A stretch of DNA of 9,031 nucleotides from Candidatus Brocadiia bacterium (GTDB lineage Bacteria > Planctomycetota > MHYJ01 > WSZJ01), in NCBI GenBank assembly GCA_013360825.1, contig JABWAY010000161.1, positions 1 through 9,031 on the forward strand, read 5' to 3'. The notes beneath the pieces are model-generated. The model had not been told where the DNA came from. It saw only the letters and a list, made by a program, of their open reading frames with translations, and made no database searches. This document shows, piece by piece, positions 1 to 5,323 of the stretch. Each line of letters opens with the position of its first letter. The stretch's first letter is position 1. Made by a program: the position numbers and the translations under genes.

Positions 1-837
1 CCCCTCCTCCCGCACCGCCAGCCGCTGCTCCACCACCCGCCCGATCGCCTCCCGCGCCGGCGCCCCCTCGGGCCCCAGCAGCCGTTCCATCGCCCCCGCC
101 AGATCGTCCTCCGGCAGATAGCAGTGCCCGTCGTCCACCGCCTCCCGAAGCGCATGCATCGCCGCCGCCGCCGCGCGCTCCGGCGACGACGGCGGAATCC
201 CGAGATGCGCCGCAATCCGGTCCGCCGTCAGGAACCCGATCCCGTGCACCTCCGCCGCGAGCCGGTACGGATCCGACTTCACCACCTCCGCAGCCCGGCC
301 CCCGAACCGCTTCACGATCCGCACCGCCAGCGCCGTCCCGATCCCGAGCGACTGGAGAAACGCCATCGTCTCGTGCAGCGCCCGCTGCTTCTGCCACTCC
401 GCGGCAATCTCCTTCCACCGCTTCTTCAACCCCGGCACCTCCCGCAGCCGCTCCGGATCCGCCGACAGGACTTCGAGCGTCTTCGTCCCGAACGCCGCGA
501 CGATCTTCTCCGCCGTCTTCTCCCCCACCCCCGGGAGCACCCCGCTCGCCAGATAGCGCCCGATCCCCTCCACCGTCGTCGGCAGCAGCGTGATGTACGA
601 CGCCACCTTGAACTGCCTCCCGTACCGCTTGTCCTCCACCCACTCCCCCCGCAGCCGGAGGGCCTCCCCGATCCGCACCCCGACGAGCGTCCCGACCGCC
701 GTGACCAGGTCCTTCTCCCCCTCCACCTGCACCCGGACAACCGACCACCCGTTCTCGGCGTTGGTGAACGTGACGCGCTCGAGGGTCCCTTCGAGGGACG
801 CGAGGGCGTCGTCTGGGTCGGGGAAGAGTGACGGCAT
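1..837 (-). CDS. recD2: RecD2-type DNA helicase (RecD/TraA family), N-terminal part, cut by window edge
   Basis: This is the first 279 codons of an ATP-dependent 5'-3' DNA helicase of the RecD2 type, which acts in DNA repair without RecBC. The frame is open from the ATG at 837 to base 1. Residues 12-85 form the N-terminal OB-like region. A helix-hairpin-helix segment follows at about 89-140 (GIGRYLASGVLPGVGEKTAE, then ADPERLREVPGL), and a second at about 160-215 (SDPYRL, then VHGIGFLTADRIAAHLGI). This order and the 'V-GIGF-TAD-IA-LGI' signature are characteristic of RecD2. Walker A and the other helicase motifs would lie beyond the window, since family members are usually around 720-750 residues. 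The ATG at 837 is chosen because the OB region begins directly after it and a promoter-like CACAAT ends 8 bases upstream. No Shine-Dalgarno is seen. Identity is confident from the N-terminus; the missing motor domain is not verified. Confidence 0.9.
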   Translation of the reverse strand, partial: MPSLFPDPDDALASLEGTLERVTFTNAENGWSVVRVQVEGEKDLVTAVGTLVGVRIGEALRLRGEWVEDKRYGRQFKVASYITLLPTTVEGIGRYLASGVLPGVGEKTAEKIVAAFGTKTLEVLSADPERLREVPGLKKRWKEIAAEWQKQRALHETMAFLQSLGIGTALAVRIVKRFGGRAAEVVKSDPYRLAAEVHGIGFLTADRIAAHLGIPPSSPERAAAAAMHALREAVDDGHCYLPEDDLAGAMERLLGPEGAPAREAIGRVVEQRLAVREEG

Positions 838-845
838 GCGGGGGC

Positions 846-875
846 ATTGTGGGTCGGGGCCTCCCCGGACCGCAA
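846..875 (-). promoter_or_regulatory. Candidate promoter of the RecD2 gene
   Basis: Read on the minus strand, TTGCGG (875-870) and CACAAT (851-846) are separated by 18 bases. The hexamer ends 8 bases before the ATG at 837, so the predicted transcript would start at or next to the start codon. The intervening bases (GCCCCCGC) carry no Shine-Dalgarno. Both hexamers are imperfect, so support comes partly from the same arrangement at other genes here. Confidence 0.45.
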
Positions 876-924
876 GGAACCCCGCCGGGATCAAAGTCCT
901 CGCCGCCGGATCCTGCCGGCTGCG

Positions 925-930
925 TAGAAT
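925..930 (+). promoter_or_regulatory. Candidate -10 element for the small-peptide/methyltransferase cluster
   Basis: TAGAAT, five of six matches to TATAAT, lies in the region between the divergent RecD2 gene and the plus-strand cluster. No good -35 hexamer is visible 16-18 bases upstream. Transcription from here would start near 937 and give a leader of about 20 bases to the ATG at 957, with room for the GGAG at 946-949. Confidence 0.4.
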
Positions 931-956
931 GCCCGCGCCTCCCGTGGAGTGTTCCC

Positions 957-1049
957 ATGCGACCGGTCGCCGCCCTCCTGTTCCTCACCGTGCCGCCGGC
1001 CGCCGCCGGGGAGTCCGAGCCTCCCCGGGGGCTGTTCAGGCTGAAGTGA
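957..1049 (+). CDS. Possible 30-residue hydrophobic peptide upstream of methyltransferase 1
   Basis: This short frame starts at an ATG with GGAG 7 bases upstream (946-949) and a -10-like TAGAAT 26 bases upstream. The product begins MRPVAALLFLTVPPAAAG, which looks like a bare signal-peptide or membrane-leader segment, and then has a short polar tail ending FRLK. Its TGA (1047-1049) overlaps the GTG start (1046-1048) of methyltransferase 1 as GTGA, which suggests translational coupling. Three readings are possible: a real leader or small membrane peptide, the remnant of a secreted protein, or a chance frame in GC-rich DNA. I do not recognise a family. The promoter, the SD site and the exact overlap are the only support. 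Confidence 0.35.
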   Translation: MRPVAALLFLTVPPAAAGESEPPRGLFRLK

Positions 1050-1768
1050 CGCGGCGACGCCGAGCGGAGGGAGCGGCGGCGTACGGTCCCGGGTACTGGG
1101 AGGGGCGCCGCATGTCCGGGGACAACCCTGAGCATGTGCCGCGGACGCTGGGGAAGATCGGGCGGGTGGCCGCGGTGGGTCCGGGGAGTGCGGTCCTGGA
1201 GGTCGGCTGCGGTCTGGGCCGGCTGACGGCGGCGCTCGCGGGGGTGGCGGGGCATGTGACCGGGATCGACATCTCCGCGCACGCGGTCGCCGGGGCGCGG
1301 CGCGCGGTCCCGGAGGGAAACGTCGAGTTCCATGTCGCGGACGCGCTGACCTGGAAGTCCGCGCGGCGGTTCGACCTGATCCTGGCGATGGCGGTCTTCG
1401 AGCATTTCGCCCCGAGGGAGCAGGAGCGGTTTCTCAACCGCGCGCGGCGGTGGCTCGCCCCCGGCGGCCGGCTGGTGCTGCACGTGCCGATCGGGCGGGG
1501 GTGGTCGGCGCGGCGGCGAGGGTCGAAGAAGACGGGCGCGGGGGCGGACTACACGGGGGACCCGACGCACCGCGCGGTGTTCACTCCGGAGGGGCTGCGG
1601 AGCGCTCTGGGGTCCCACGGCTGGCGGATCGAGCGCGAGTGGGTCCGGCTGTCGCGCTGGGGGTGGCCCGCCCCGCTGGCCCGCGCCGCGCAGGCGCTGC
1701 TTCCCCGCCGGGTCCGCGAGGAGTTCGCGATGGAGATGATGGCCGCGGCCGTGCCGGAGAAACGCTGA
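1046..1768 (+). CDS. Class I SAM-dependent methyltransferase (methyltransferase 1)
   Basis: This 240-residue protein has the Rossmann-fold methyltransferase signature. Motif I is VLEVGCGLGRLTAALA (50-65), and the acidic end of strand 2 is VTGIDIS (71-77). Strand 4 is FDLILAMAVFEHF (109-121), followed by LAPGGRLVLHVP (137-148). These residues bind S-adenosylmethionine; the acceptor substrate cannot be read from the sequence. An aromatic segment YGPGYWEGR (13-21) before the fold resembles the N-terminal cap of small-molecule and glycan methyltransferases. Including it is why I prefer GTG 1046 over ATG 1112. The GTG overlaps the stop of the upstream peptide frame. The frame stays open further upstream to 590, but that part runs antisense to RecD2 and is not credible. 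The next methyltransferase starts one base after this stop, so the two are almost certainly co-transcribed. Cytoplasmic. Confidence 0.85.
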   Translation: MTRRRRAEGAAAYGPGYWEGRRMSGDNPEHVPRTLGKIGRVAAVGPGSAVLEVGCGLGRLTAALAGVAGHVTGIDISAHAVAGARRAVPEGNVEFHVADALTWKSARRFDLILAMAVFEHFAPREQERFLNRARRWLAPGGRLVLHVPIGRGWSARRRGSKKTGAGADYTGDPTHRAVFTPEGLRSALGSHGWRIEREWVRLSRWGWPAPLARAAQALLPRRVREEFAMEMMAAAVPEKR

Positions 1769-1769
1769 C

Positions 1770-2429
1770 ATGGGGCTGCTCGGAAAGCTGTTCGGGGGGG
1801 ACGGGGAGCGGAGGCCGGAGCCGGTTCCGCCGGGCTCCGGGGCGCGGACGCTGCTCCTCGGCGGCGCCGGAGAGGGCGCGGAGCGGATGAGGAAGACCCG
1901 TCCGCGTCTGGTCGTGGCGGACATCCGGCGGGGAGAGGGGGTCGATCTCGTCGCCGACCTGTCCCGCCCGTTCCCGTTCCGCGACGGATCGTTCGCGGAG
2001 ATCGTCTCGCTGGAGTTCATCGAGCACATCCCGCACCCCGACTTCCCGACGCTCCTCGCCGAGTGCGCCCGCGTCCTCGCCCCCGGCGGGCGGTGGATCA
2101 GCGGCTGCCCCGACCTCGAGGCGCTGGCGGGGATGTTCGGGGCGCAGTGCGACTGCGTGAAGAAATGGCAGGCCGACCCTTCCTGCCCCCTCTGCGGCGG
2201 GAAGGCGCGGATCTCGACCTCGCGCTGGCTCAAGAGCGTCTTCGGGAACCAGGAGGACTACGGCGACGACCGGGTCGCGGACTCGCACCGGAACGGGTTC
2301 TGGTTCGCGCGCCTCGAGGGTCTCCTCCGCGCTGCGGGGATGACGGAGATCCGCCGCGGGAACGCCGCGGACTGGTACTCCGATGGGAAGGCGGGGATCA
2401 AGCTCGTAGTGGAAGCGATCCGCCGCTGA
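1770..2429 (+). CDS. SAM-dependent methyltransferase with a cysteine-rich insertion (methyltransferase 2)
   Basis: This 219-residue protein resembles the methyltransferase-11-like proteins annotated as predicted SAM-dependent methyltransferases. Motif I is atypical, LLLGGAGEGAERM (28-40), and lacks the usual E/D-x-G-x-G-x-G. The rest is recognisable: VVADIRRGEGVDLVADLS (48-65), PFRDGSFAEIVSLEFIEHI (69-87), RVLAPGGRWISGCPDLE (101-117) and a C-terminal DSHRNGFWFARLEGLLRAAG (171-190). Between these lies a segment with Cys127-x-Cys129 and Cys139-Pro-Leu-Cys142-Gly-Gly, spaced like a small zinc-binding knuckle. The ATG follows the upstream stop by one base, which implies coupled expression with methyltransferase 1. 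Its N-terminus (MGLLGKLFGG) is an amphipathic-looking stretch, not a signal peptide. Substrate unknown. The degenerate motif I leaves catalytic competence open. Confidence 0.8.
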   Translation: MGLLGKLFGGDGERRPEPVPPGSGARTLLLGGAGEGAERMRKTRPRLVVADIRRGEGVDLVADLSRPFPFRDGSFAEIVSLEFIEHIPHPDFPTLLAECARVLAPGGRWISGCPDLEALAGMFGAQCDCVKKWQADPSCPLCGGKARISTSRWLKSVFGNQEDYGDDRVADSHRNGFWFARLEGLLRAAGMTEIRRGNAADWYSDGKAGIKLVVEAIRR

Positions 2430-2435
2430 ACGGTG

Positions 2436-2449
2436 GGGGATCCCCGGGG
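2436..2449. repeat. Overlapping palindromes GGGGATCCCC / CCCCGGGG
   Basis: GGGGATCCCC (2436-2445) and CCCCGGGG (2442-2449) are perfect palindromes sharing four bases. They sit in the 35-base gap between methyltransferase 2 and the hydrolase, directly upstream of the -10-like TATCAT. They could be a protein-binding site or a short attenuating hairpin. There is no U-tract, and short GC palindromes are common in such DNA. Confidence 0.25.
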
Positions 2450-2452
2450 CGC

Positions 2453-2458
2453 TATCAT
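2453..2458 (+). promoter_or_regulatory. Candidate -10 element of the secreted hydrolase
   Basis: TATCAT ends 6 bases before the ATG at 2465. The intervening GGCGGG is too close to the start to act as a normal ribosome binding site, so a leaderless transcript is predicted. No convincing -35 hexamer is present. The surroundings are almost pure G+C, which makes the A/T hexamer stand out. Confidence 0.45.
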
Positions 2459-2464
2459 GGCGGG

Positions 2465-3715
2465 ATGTTCCGGAACCGGCTGCTCTCCCTGGCCCTCTGC
2501 CTTGCCGCCGCGTTGTCCGCTGCGGCACAGCCCGCGGAAGACGGGCTGCGCTCCCGCTACCCGGAACTCAGCGCGGAGGACCTGGCCGACCCCGCGGCCA
2601 TCGCGGCGCTGGAGGACCGGGTCAACGCGTGGTTCGACGCGGAATCGGAAACTCAGCGCGCTCCCCACCTGAAGGCGCTGGAAGGCACCGACCTCCGCCT
2701 CCTCGAGGCGATCGTGCGGCACGGCCGGCGCTACAGCGCCCCCGAGGGACCGATCGTCGGGAACATCACGCTTCCTCCCCGCTACGATCCCGCGAAGCCG
2801 ATCCCGATCCTGATCGGGTTCAACAACCTGACGACGGGGTGGGAACGCGACGCCGTGCTCGGGGGGTTCGGGACCATGAATCCCTGGGGGGTCGAGGCCT
2901 GGGTCGATCCCCGCGCGACGGACGAGATCGTGCGGGACCTCTGGAAGCTTTCCCGCCGGGTGAACATCGACTTCGACCGCCTCTACGCGACCGGCGTTTC
3001 GGTCGGCGGGCACGGGACCTGGGTCGCCGCCTGCACGCGCAGCGACGCCTGGGCGGCGATGCTGCCGATCTCGGGGTCCCCCGGGCGGGTCATGGTCGCG
3101 ATGGGGGAGGCGTACATGCGGAATGTCCGCCACCTCCCCGTCCGGACCGTCGTCGGCGCGGAGGACACCGACATCGCGGCGATGGCGAACAAAGGGTTCG
3201 CACTGGGGAAGGAGCAGAAACTCCCGATCTTTCTCGACACCCATGACGGCAGAGGGCACGAGTCCTTCGACGACCTCGCGGGGGACCTCCTCACCTGGGC
3301 CCTGAAGCACCGCCGCCCCCTCTACCCCGCCGAGCTCGAGTACTACGGCGGCGCGGACCTCGGCCACCGCCACTACTGGGTCGAGGCCGTGAAGGACTCC
3401 GTCCGCGGCCGGGACCTGATCATCGACACCGTCACCGGGACCGTGAAACGCAGGATTCCGGTCTTCGCCCTCCAGATCGCCGCCGGCGTGAAGGACAACG
3501 TCGTCTCCGTCCGCACGAAACAGGTCTCCTCCCTGCGCGTCTCCCTCTCCCCCTCCATGGTCGACTTCACCCGGGACGTCACCGTCAAGGTGAACGGCCG
3601 CGTCGCATGGAAAGGAAAGCCCGCGGGCTCGGCCCGGACACTCCTGGAAAGCTCCCTCCGCAGGATGGACCGGTCGCGCACATTTCTCTGGGAGATGGAG
3701 TTCGAGGTGAAGTGA
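2465..3715 (+). CDS. Secreted alpha/beta hydrolase (esterase/peptidase-like) with C-terminal beta domain
   Basis: This 416-residue protein starts with a Sec signal peptide (MFRNRLLSLALCLAAALSAA, probable cleavage near 21), so it is exported. A helical region (27-95) precedes an alpha/beta-hydrolase core. The nucleophile elbow is TGVSVGGHGTW with Ser179. The likely acid is Asp234 in VVGAEDTD, and the base is His265 in DGRGHESFDD, giving the expected Ser-Asp-His order. PPRYDPAKPIPILIGFNN (104-121) is the typical first core strand of esterase, PHB-depolymerase-like and prolyl-oligopeptidase-like enzymes. Residues of about 320-416 form a beta-rich tail (DVTVKVNGRVAWKGK, then LLESSLRRMDRSR) of the kind found on secreted hydrolases of Planctomycetota and related phyla. 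The substrate is probably an ester or a short peptide, but this cannot be decided here. ATG 2465 is chosen because the signal peptide begins there and TATCAT lies just upstream. Longer in-frame starts would run through methyltransferase 2. Confidence 0.85.
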   Translation: MFRNRLLSLALCLAAALSAAAQPAEDGLRSRYPELSAEDLADPAAIAALEDRVNAWFDAESETQRAPHLKALEGTDLRLLEAIVRHGRRYSAPEGPIVGNITLPPRYDPAKPIPILIGFNNLTTGWERDAVLGGFGTMNPWGVEAWVDPRATDEIVRDLWKLSRRVNIDFDRLYATGVSVGGHGTWVAACTRSDAWAAMLPISGSPGRVMVAMGEAYMRNVRHLPVRTVVGAEDTDIAAMANKGFALGKEQKLPIFLDTHDGRGHESFDDLAGDLLTWALKHRRPLYPAELEYYGGADLGHRHYWVEAVKDSVRGRDLIIDTVTGTVKRRIPVFALQIAAGVKDNVVSVRTKQVSSLRVSLSPSMVDFTRDVTVKVNGRVAWKGKPAGSARTLLESSLRRMDRSRTFLWEMEFEVK

Positions 3716-3730
3716 CGGCGGCGCGGCGCG

Positions 3731-3736
3731 TACAAT
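3731..3736 (+). promoter_or_regulatory. Candidate -10 element of the nucleotidyltransferase/pseudouridine synthase pair
   Basis: TACAAT, five of six matches to TATAAT, lies in the 29-base gap after the hydrolase stop and ends 8 bases before the ATG at 3745. The spacer TTCCGCCC has no Shine-Dalgarno, so the mRNA is predicted to be leaderless. No clear -35 hexamer is seen at the normal distance. Confidence 0.5.
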
Positions 3737-3744
3737 TTCCGCCC

Positions 3745-4350
3745 ATGAACTCCCGCCTGGTCCCGGTCGTCCTCGCCGCCGGCGCCTCCAGCCGGATGGG
3801 GCGTCCGAAGCCGCTGCTCGACCTCCGCGGGCGGACCGCGCTCGACCGGATTCTCGACGTCTGCGCGCTGGCCGGGGTCGCCCCCGCCGTCGTGGTGCTG
3901 GGGTCGGACGCGGAGGCGGTGGAGGCGGGGTGCGACCTCGGGCGTGCGATCGTGGCGCGGCACGGAGAGTGGGCGCGCGGGATGACCTCCTCCCTGCAGG
4001 CCGGTCTCCGGGTGCTTCCTGCGTTCGCCGAGGGAGTCTTCGTCTGGCCCGTGGACCTGCCGCTCGTCCCGGCGCAGGTCGTCCGCGAGCTGGCGATCCG
4101 GTTCGCTCTGGCGCGGCAGAACCAGCGGCTCCCGATCCTCATCCCGCGGGGTTCGCGGCGCGGGCACCCCGTGCTGTTCGACCGTGGGTACCTCGCGGAT
4201 CTCCTCGCGCTCCCGTCGGACCGCCCTCCCCGGGACGTGATCGACCGGCACGCGGGGGCGGTGGAGGAGGTGAGGGCGGGGGAGGAAGTGGTACGGGACC
4301 TCGACACACCGGCGGACTATGCCGCCGCGCTCGAGGCGGACCCGCGATGA
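3745..4350 (+). CDS. MocA-like nucleotidyltransferase (MobA-like NTP transferase)
   Basis: This 201-residue protein has a GT-A-fold nucleotidyltransferase domain of the MobA-like type. The nucleotide-binding loop is LAAGASSRMGRPKPLLDL (10-27), and WARGMTSSLQAGL (76-88) is the MocA-type substrate loop. WPVDLPLV (101-108) carries the metal-binding Asp104, GSRRGHPVLFD (136-146) follows, and the closing motif is DLDTPADY (185-192). The RGHPVLF and GM-SSL-GL motifs match MocA, which attaches CMP to molybdopterin to make the cytosine form of the molybdenum cofactor. Related proteins use other substrates, and no molybdoenzyme or cofactor gene is nearby, so substrate assignment is inference. The length is close to MocA (about 190-200). 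ATG 3745 begins the conserved domain directly. The stop overlaps the ATG of a 15-codon mini-frame leading to the pseudouridine synthase, so the two genes probably share a transcript. Confidence 0.82.
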   Translation: MNSRLVPVVLAAGASSRMGRPKPLLDLRGRTALDRILDVCALAGVAPAVVVLGSDAEAVEAGCDLGRAIVARHGEWARGMTSSLQAGLRVLPAFAEGVFVWPVDLPLVPAQVVRELAIRFALARQNQRLPILIPRGSRRGHPVLFDRGYLADLLALPSDRPPRDVIDRHAGAVEEVRAGEEVVRDLDTPADYAAALEADPR

Positions 4351-4394
4351 ACGGCGCCGCCCGCCGACCCGGCCGCCCGACGGGAGATCCCTGA
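4347..4394 (+). CDS. Fifteen-codon coupling mini-frame
   Basis: The ATG at 4347 overlaps the nucleotidyltransferase stop (ATGA, 4347-4350). The frame encodes MNGAARRPGRPTGDP, and its TGA (4392-4394) overlaps the ATG of the pseudouridine synthase (TGATG, 4392-4396). The peptide resembles nothing known. A plausible role is to carry terminating ribosomes across the 43-base gap between the two genes. It may equally be chance: the downstream gene has its own GGGAG. Confidence 0.3.
   Translation: MNGAARRPGRPTGDP
4382..4386 (+). promoter_or_regulatory. Ribosome binding site deciding the pseudouridine synthase start
   Basis: GGGAG lies 7 bases upstream of the ATG at 4394. It supports that start over upstream in-frame codons, which would run into the nucleotidyltransferase gene. 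It contrasts with the SD-less starts of most neighbours. Confidence 0.5.
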
Positions 4395-5227
4395 TGCCCC
4401 GCGGACCGCGTCGCGAAGGCTGGCTTCACCGCAACCCGCGCCGCCTCCAGCCCGGGTTCACGCGCCCCCCGCGCCGACCGGGGAAGACCCACCACGGACT
4501 TGCCCGCGTCCTCTCCAAGCTCGGCGTCGCCTCCCGCTCGGAGGCCGCGGACATGATCGCCGCAGGACGCGTGCTCGTGAACGGCCGGACCGCCCGGGAC
4601 CCGGAACAGCCGACCGACCAGTCCGTCGACCTGATCGAGGTCGACGGCCGCGCCGCGACCGGCGCAAAACCGGTCTACCTGGCGATGCACAAGCCCGCCG
4701 GCGTCCTCACCACCGCGCACGACCCGGAGGGGCGCCCGACCGTCTACACCCTCCTCCCGGACGACCTCAACTCCTGGGTCTTCCCCGTCGGCCGCCTCGA
4801 CGGCCCCACCTCCGGCCTCCTGCTGTTCACCAACGACTCCCGCGTCGGCGACGCCCTCACCGACCCCGAGTCGGGGGTCCCGAAGGTCTACGAAGTGAAG
4901 GTCAAGCCGCAGATGTCCGCGGAAGCGCTCGCCGCGCTCGAACAGGGGGTCGAACTGGACGAGGGGTTCGTGACCCGCCCGGCACGCGTCCACGTCCTCT
5001 CCTCCAACCCCGGGTCGACCTGGTTCGAGCTGACGATCCGCGAGGGAAAGAACCGCCAGGTGCGCCGCATGGCCCTCGCCGTCGGGCACGAGGTGACGAA
5101 ACTGCGCCGGACGCGCGTCGGGCCGGTGGAGCTCGGCGACCTCAAGAGCGGGACCTGCCGGCCCCTGACCGCCGCGGAGATCCGCGCGCTGAAAGTGCTC
5201 GCACGCGGACCCGGGGGACGGCGGTAG
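4394..5227 (+). CDS. RsuA/RluB-family rRNA pseudouridine synthase
   Basis: This 277-residue enzyme isomerises a uridine in ribosomal RNA to pseudouridine. Residues 1-35 are a basic Arg/Pro/His-rich extension likely to bind RNA. Residues 36-80 form an S4 RNA-binding domain (GLARVLSKLGVASRSEAADM, then GRVLVNGR). The catalytic domain begins at about 93 (VYLAMHKPAGVLTT) and carries the family motif PVGRLDGPTSGLLLFTND (131-148), with the catalytic Asp136. REGKNRQVRRM (216-226) and LRRTRVGPVELGDLKSG (238-253) are strongly conserved in RsuA/RluB/RluE/RluF. With an S4 domain and this length it is most like RluB (23S rRNA, near position 2605) or RsuA (16S rRNA, position 516). The exact target is not decidable by eye. 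The start is supported by GGGAG at 4382-4386. It is probably co-transcribed with the upstream nucleotidyltransferase. Cytoplasmic. Confidence 0.9.
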   Translation: MPRGPRREGWLHRNPRRLQPGFTRPPRRPGKTHHGLARVLSKLGVASRSEAADMIAAGRVLVNGRTARDPEQPTDQSVDLIEVDGRAATGAKPVYLAMHKPAGVLTTAHDPEGRPTVYTLLPDDLNSWVFPVGRLDGPTSGLLLFTNDSRVGDALTDPESGVPKVYEVKVKPQMSAEALAALEQGVELDEGFVTRPARVHVLSSNPGSTWFELTIREGKNRQVRRMALAVGHEVTKLRRTRVGPVELGDLKSGTCRPLTAAEIRALKVLARGPGGRR

Positions 5228-5234
5228 TCAGACG

Positions 5235-5276
5235 CGCGGATCCGGGGAGAAATCGGCCGTCGAATCCCCGGGCGCG
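5235..5276. other. Weak hairpin between convergent genes
   Basis: In the 96-base gap between the pseudouridine synthase and the TPR gene, CGGGGA (5243-5248) can pair with TCCCCG (5265-5270). Outer CGCG segments (5235-5238 and 5273-5276) can also pair. The stem is interrupted and no T-tract follows on either strand. If it terminates transcription it is not a classical intrinsic terminator. The remaining bases of the gap (5277-5323) show nothing recognisable. Confidence 0.25.
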
Positions 5277-5323
5277 GACCATCCTGCCGTCCACGCTCCC
5301 CAGCCTTCGAGCCGAATCGGGGT

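Noticed and set aside
124..180. Run of CGC triplets near 166-180 as a microsatellite
   Set aside because: It encodes a five-alanine stretch in the RecD2 gene and is too short to be a separate repeat feature.
590..1045. Long in-frame extension of methyltransferase 1 back to ATG 590, and the GTG at 944
   Set aside because: The extension to 590 runs antisense through the confident RecD2 N-terminus and has low-complexity Arg/Pro/Ser composition. The 944 GTG has no ribosome binding site and adds no domain-like sequence. GTG 1046 captures all methyltransferase-like sequence.
1581..3373. Large minus-strand frames (1581-2528 and 2258-3373)
   Set aside because: They are antisense shadows of the two methyltransferases and the hydrolase, Arg/Pro/Gly-rich with no recognisable domains, as expected from GC-biased third positions.
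3373..5089. Minus-strand frames 3373-4251, 3585-4307 and 4139-5089
   Set aside because: They lie opposite confident nucleotidyltransferase and pseudouridine synthase genes and show no motif, signal or start region of their own.
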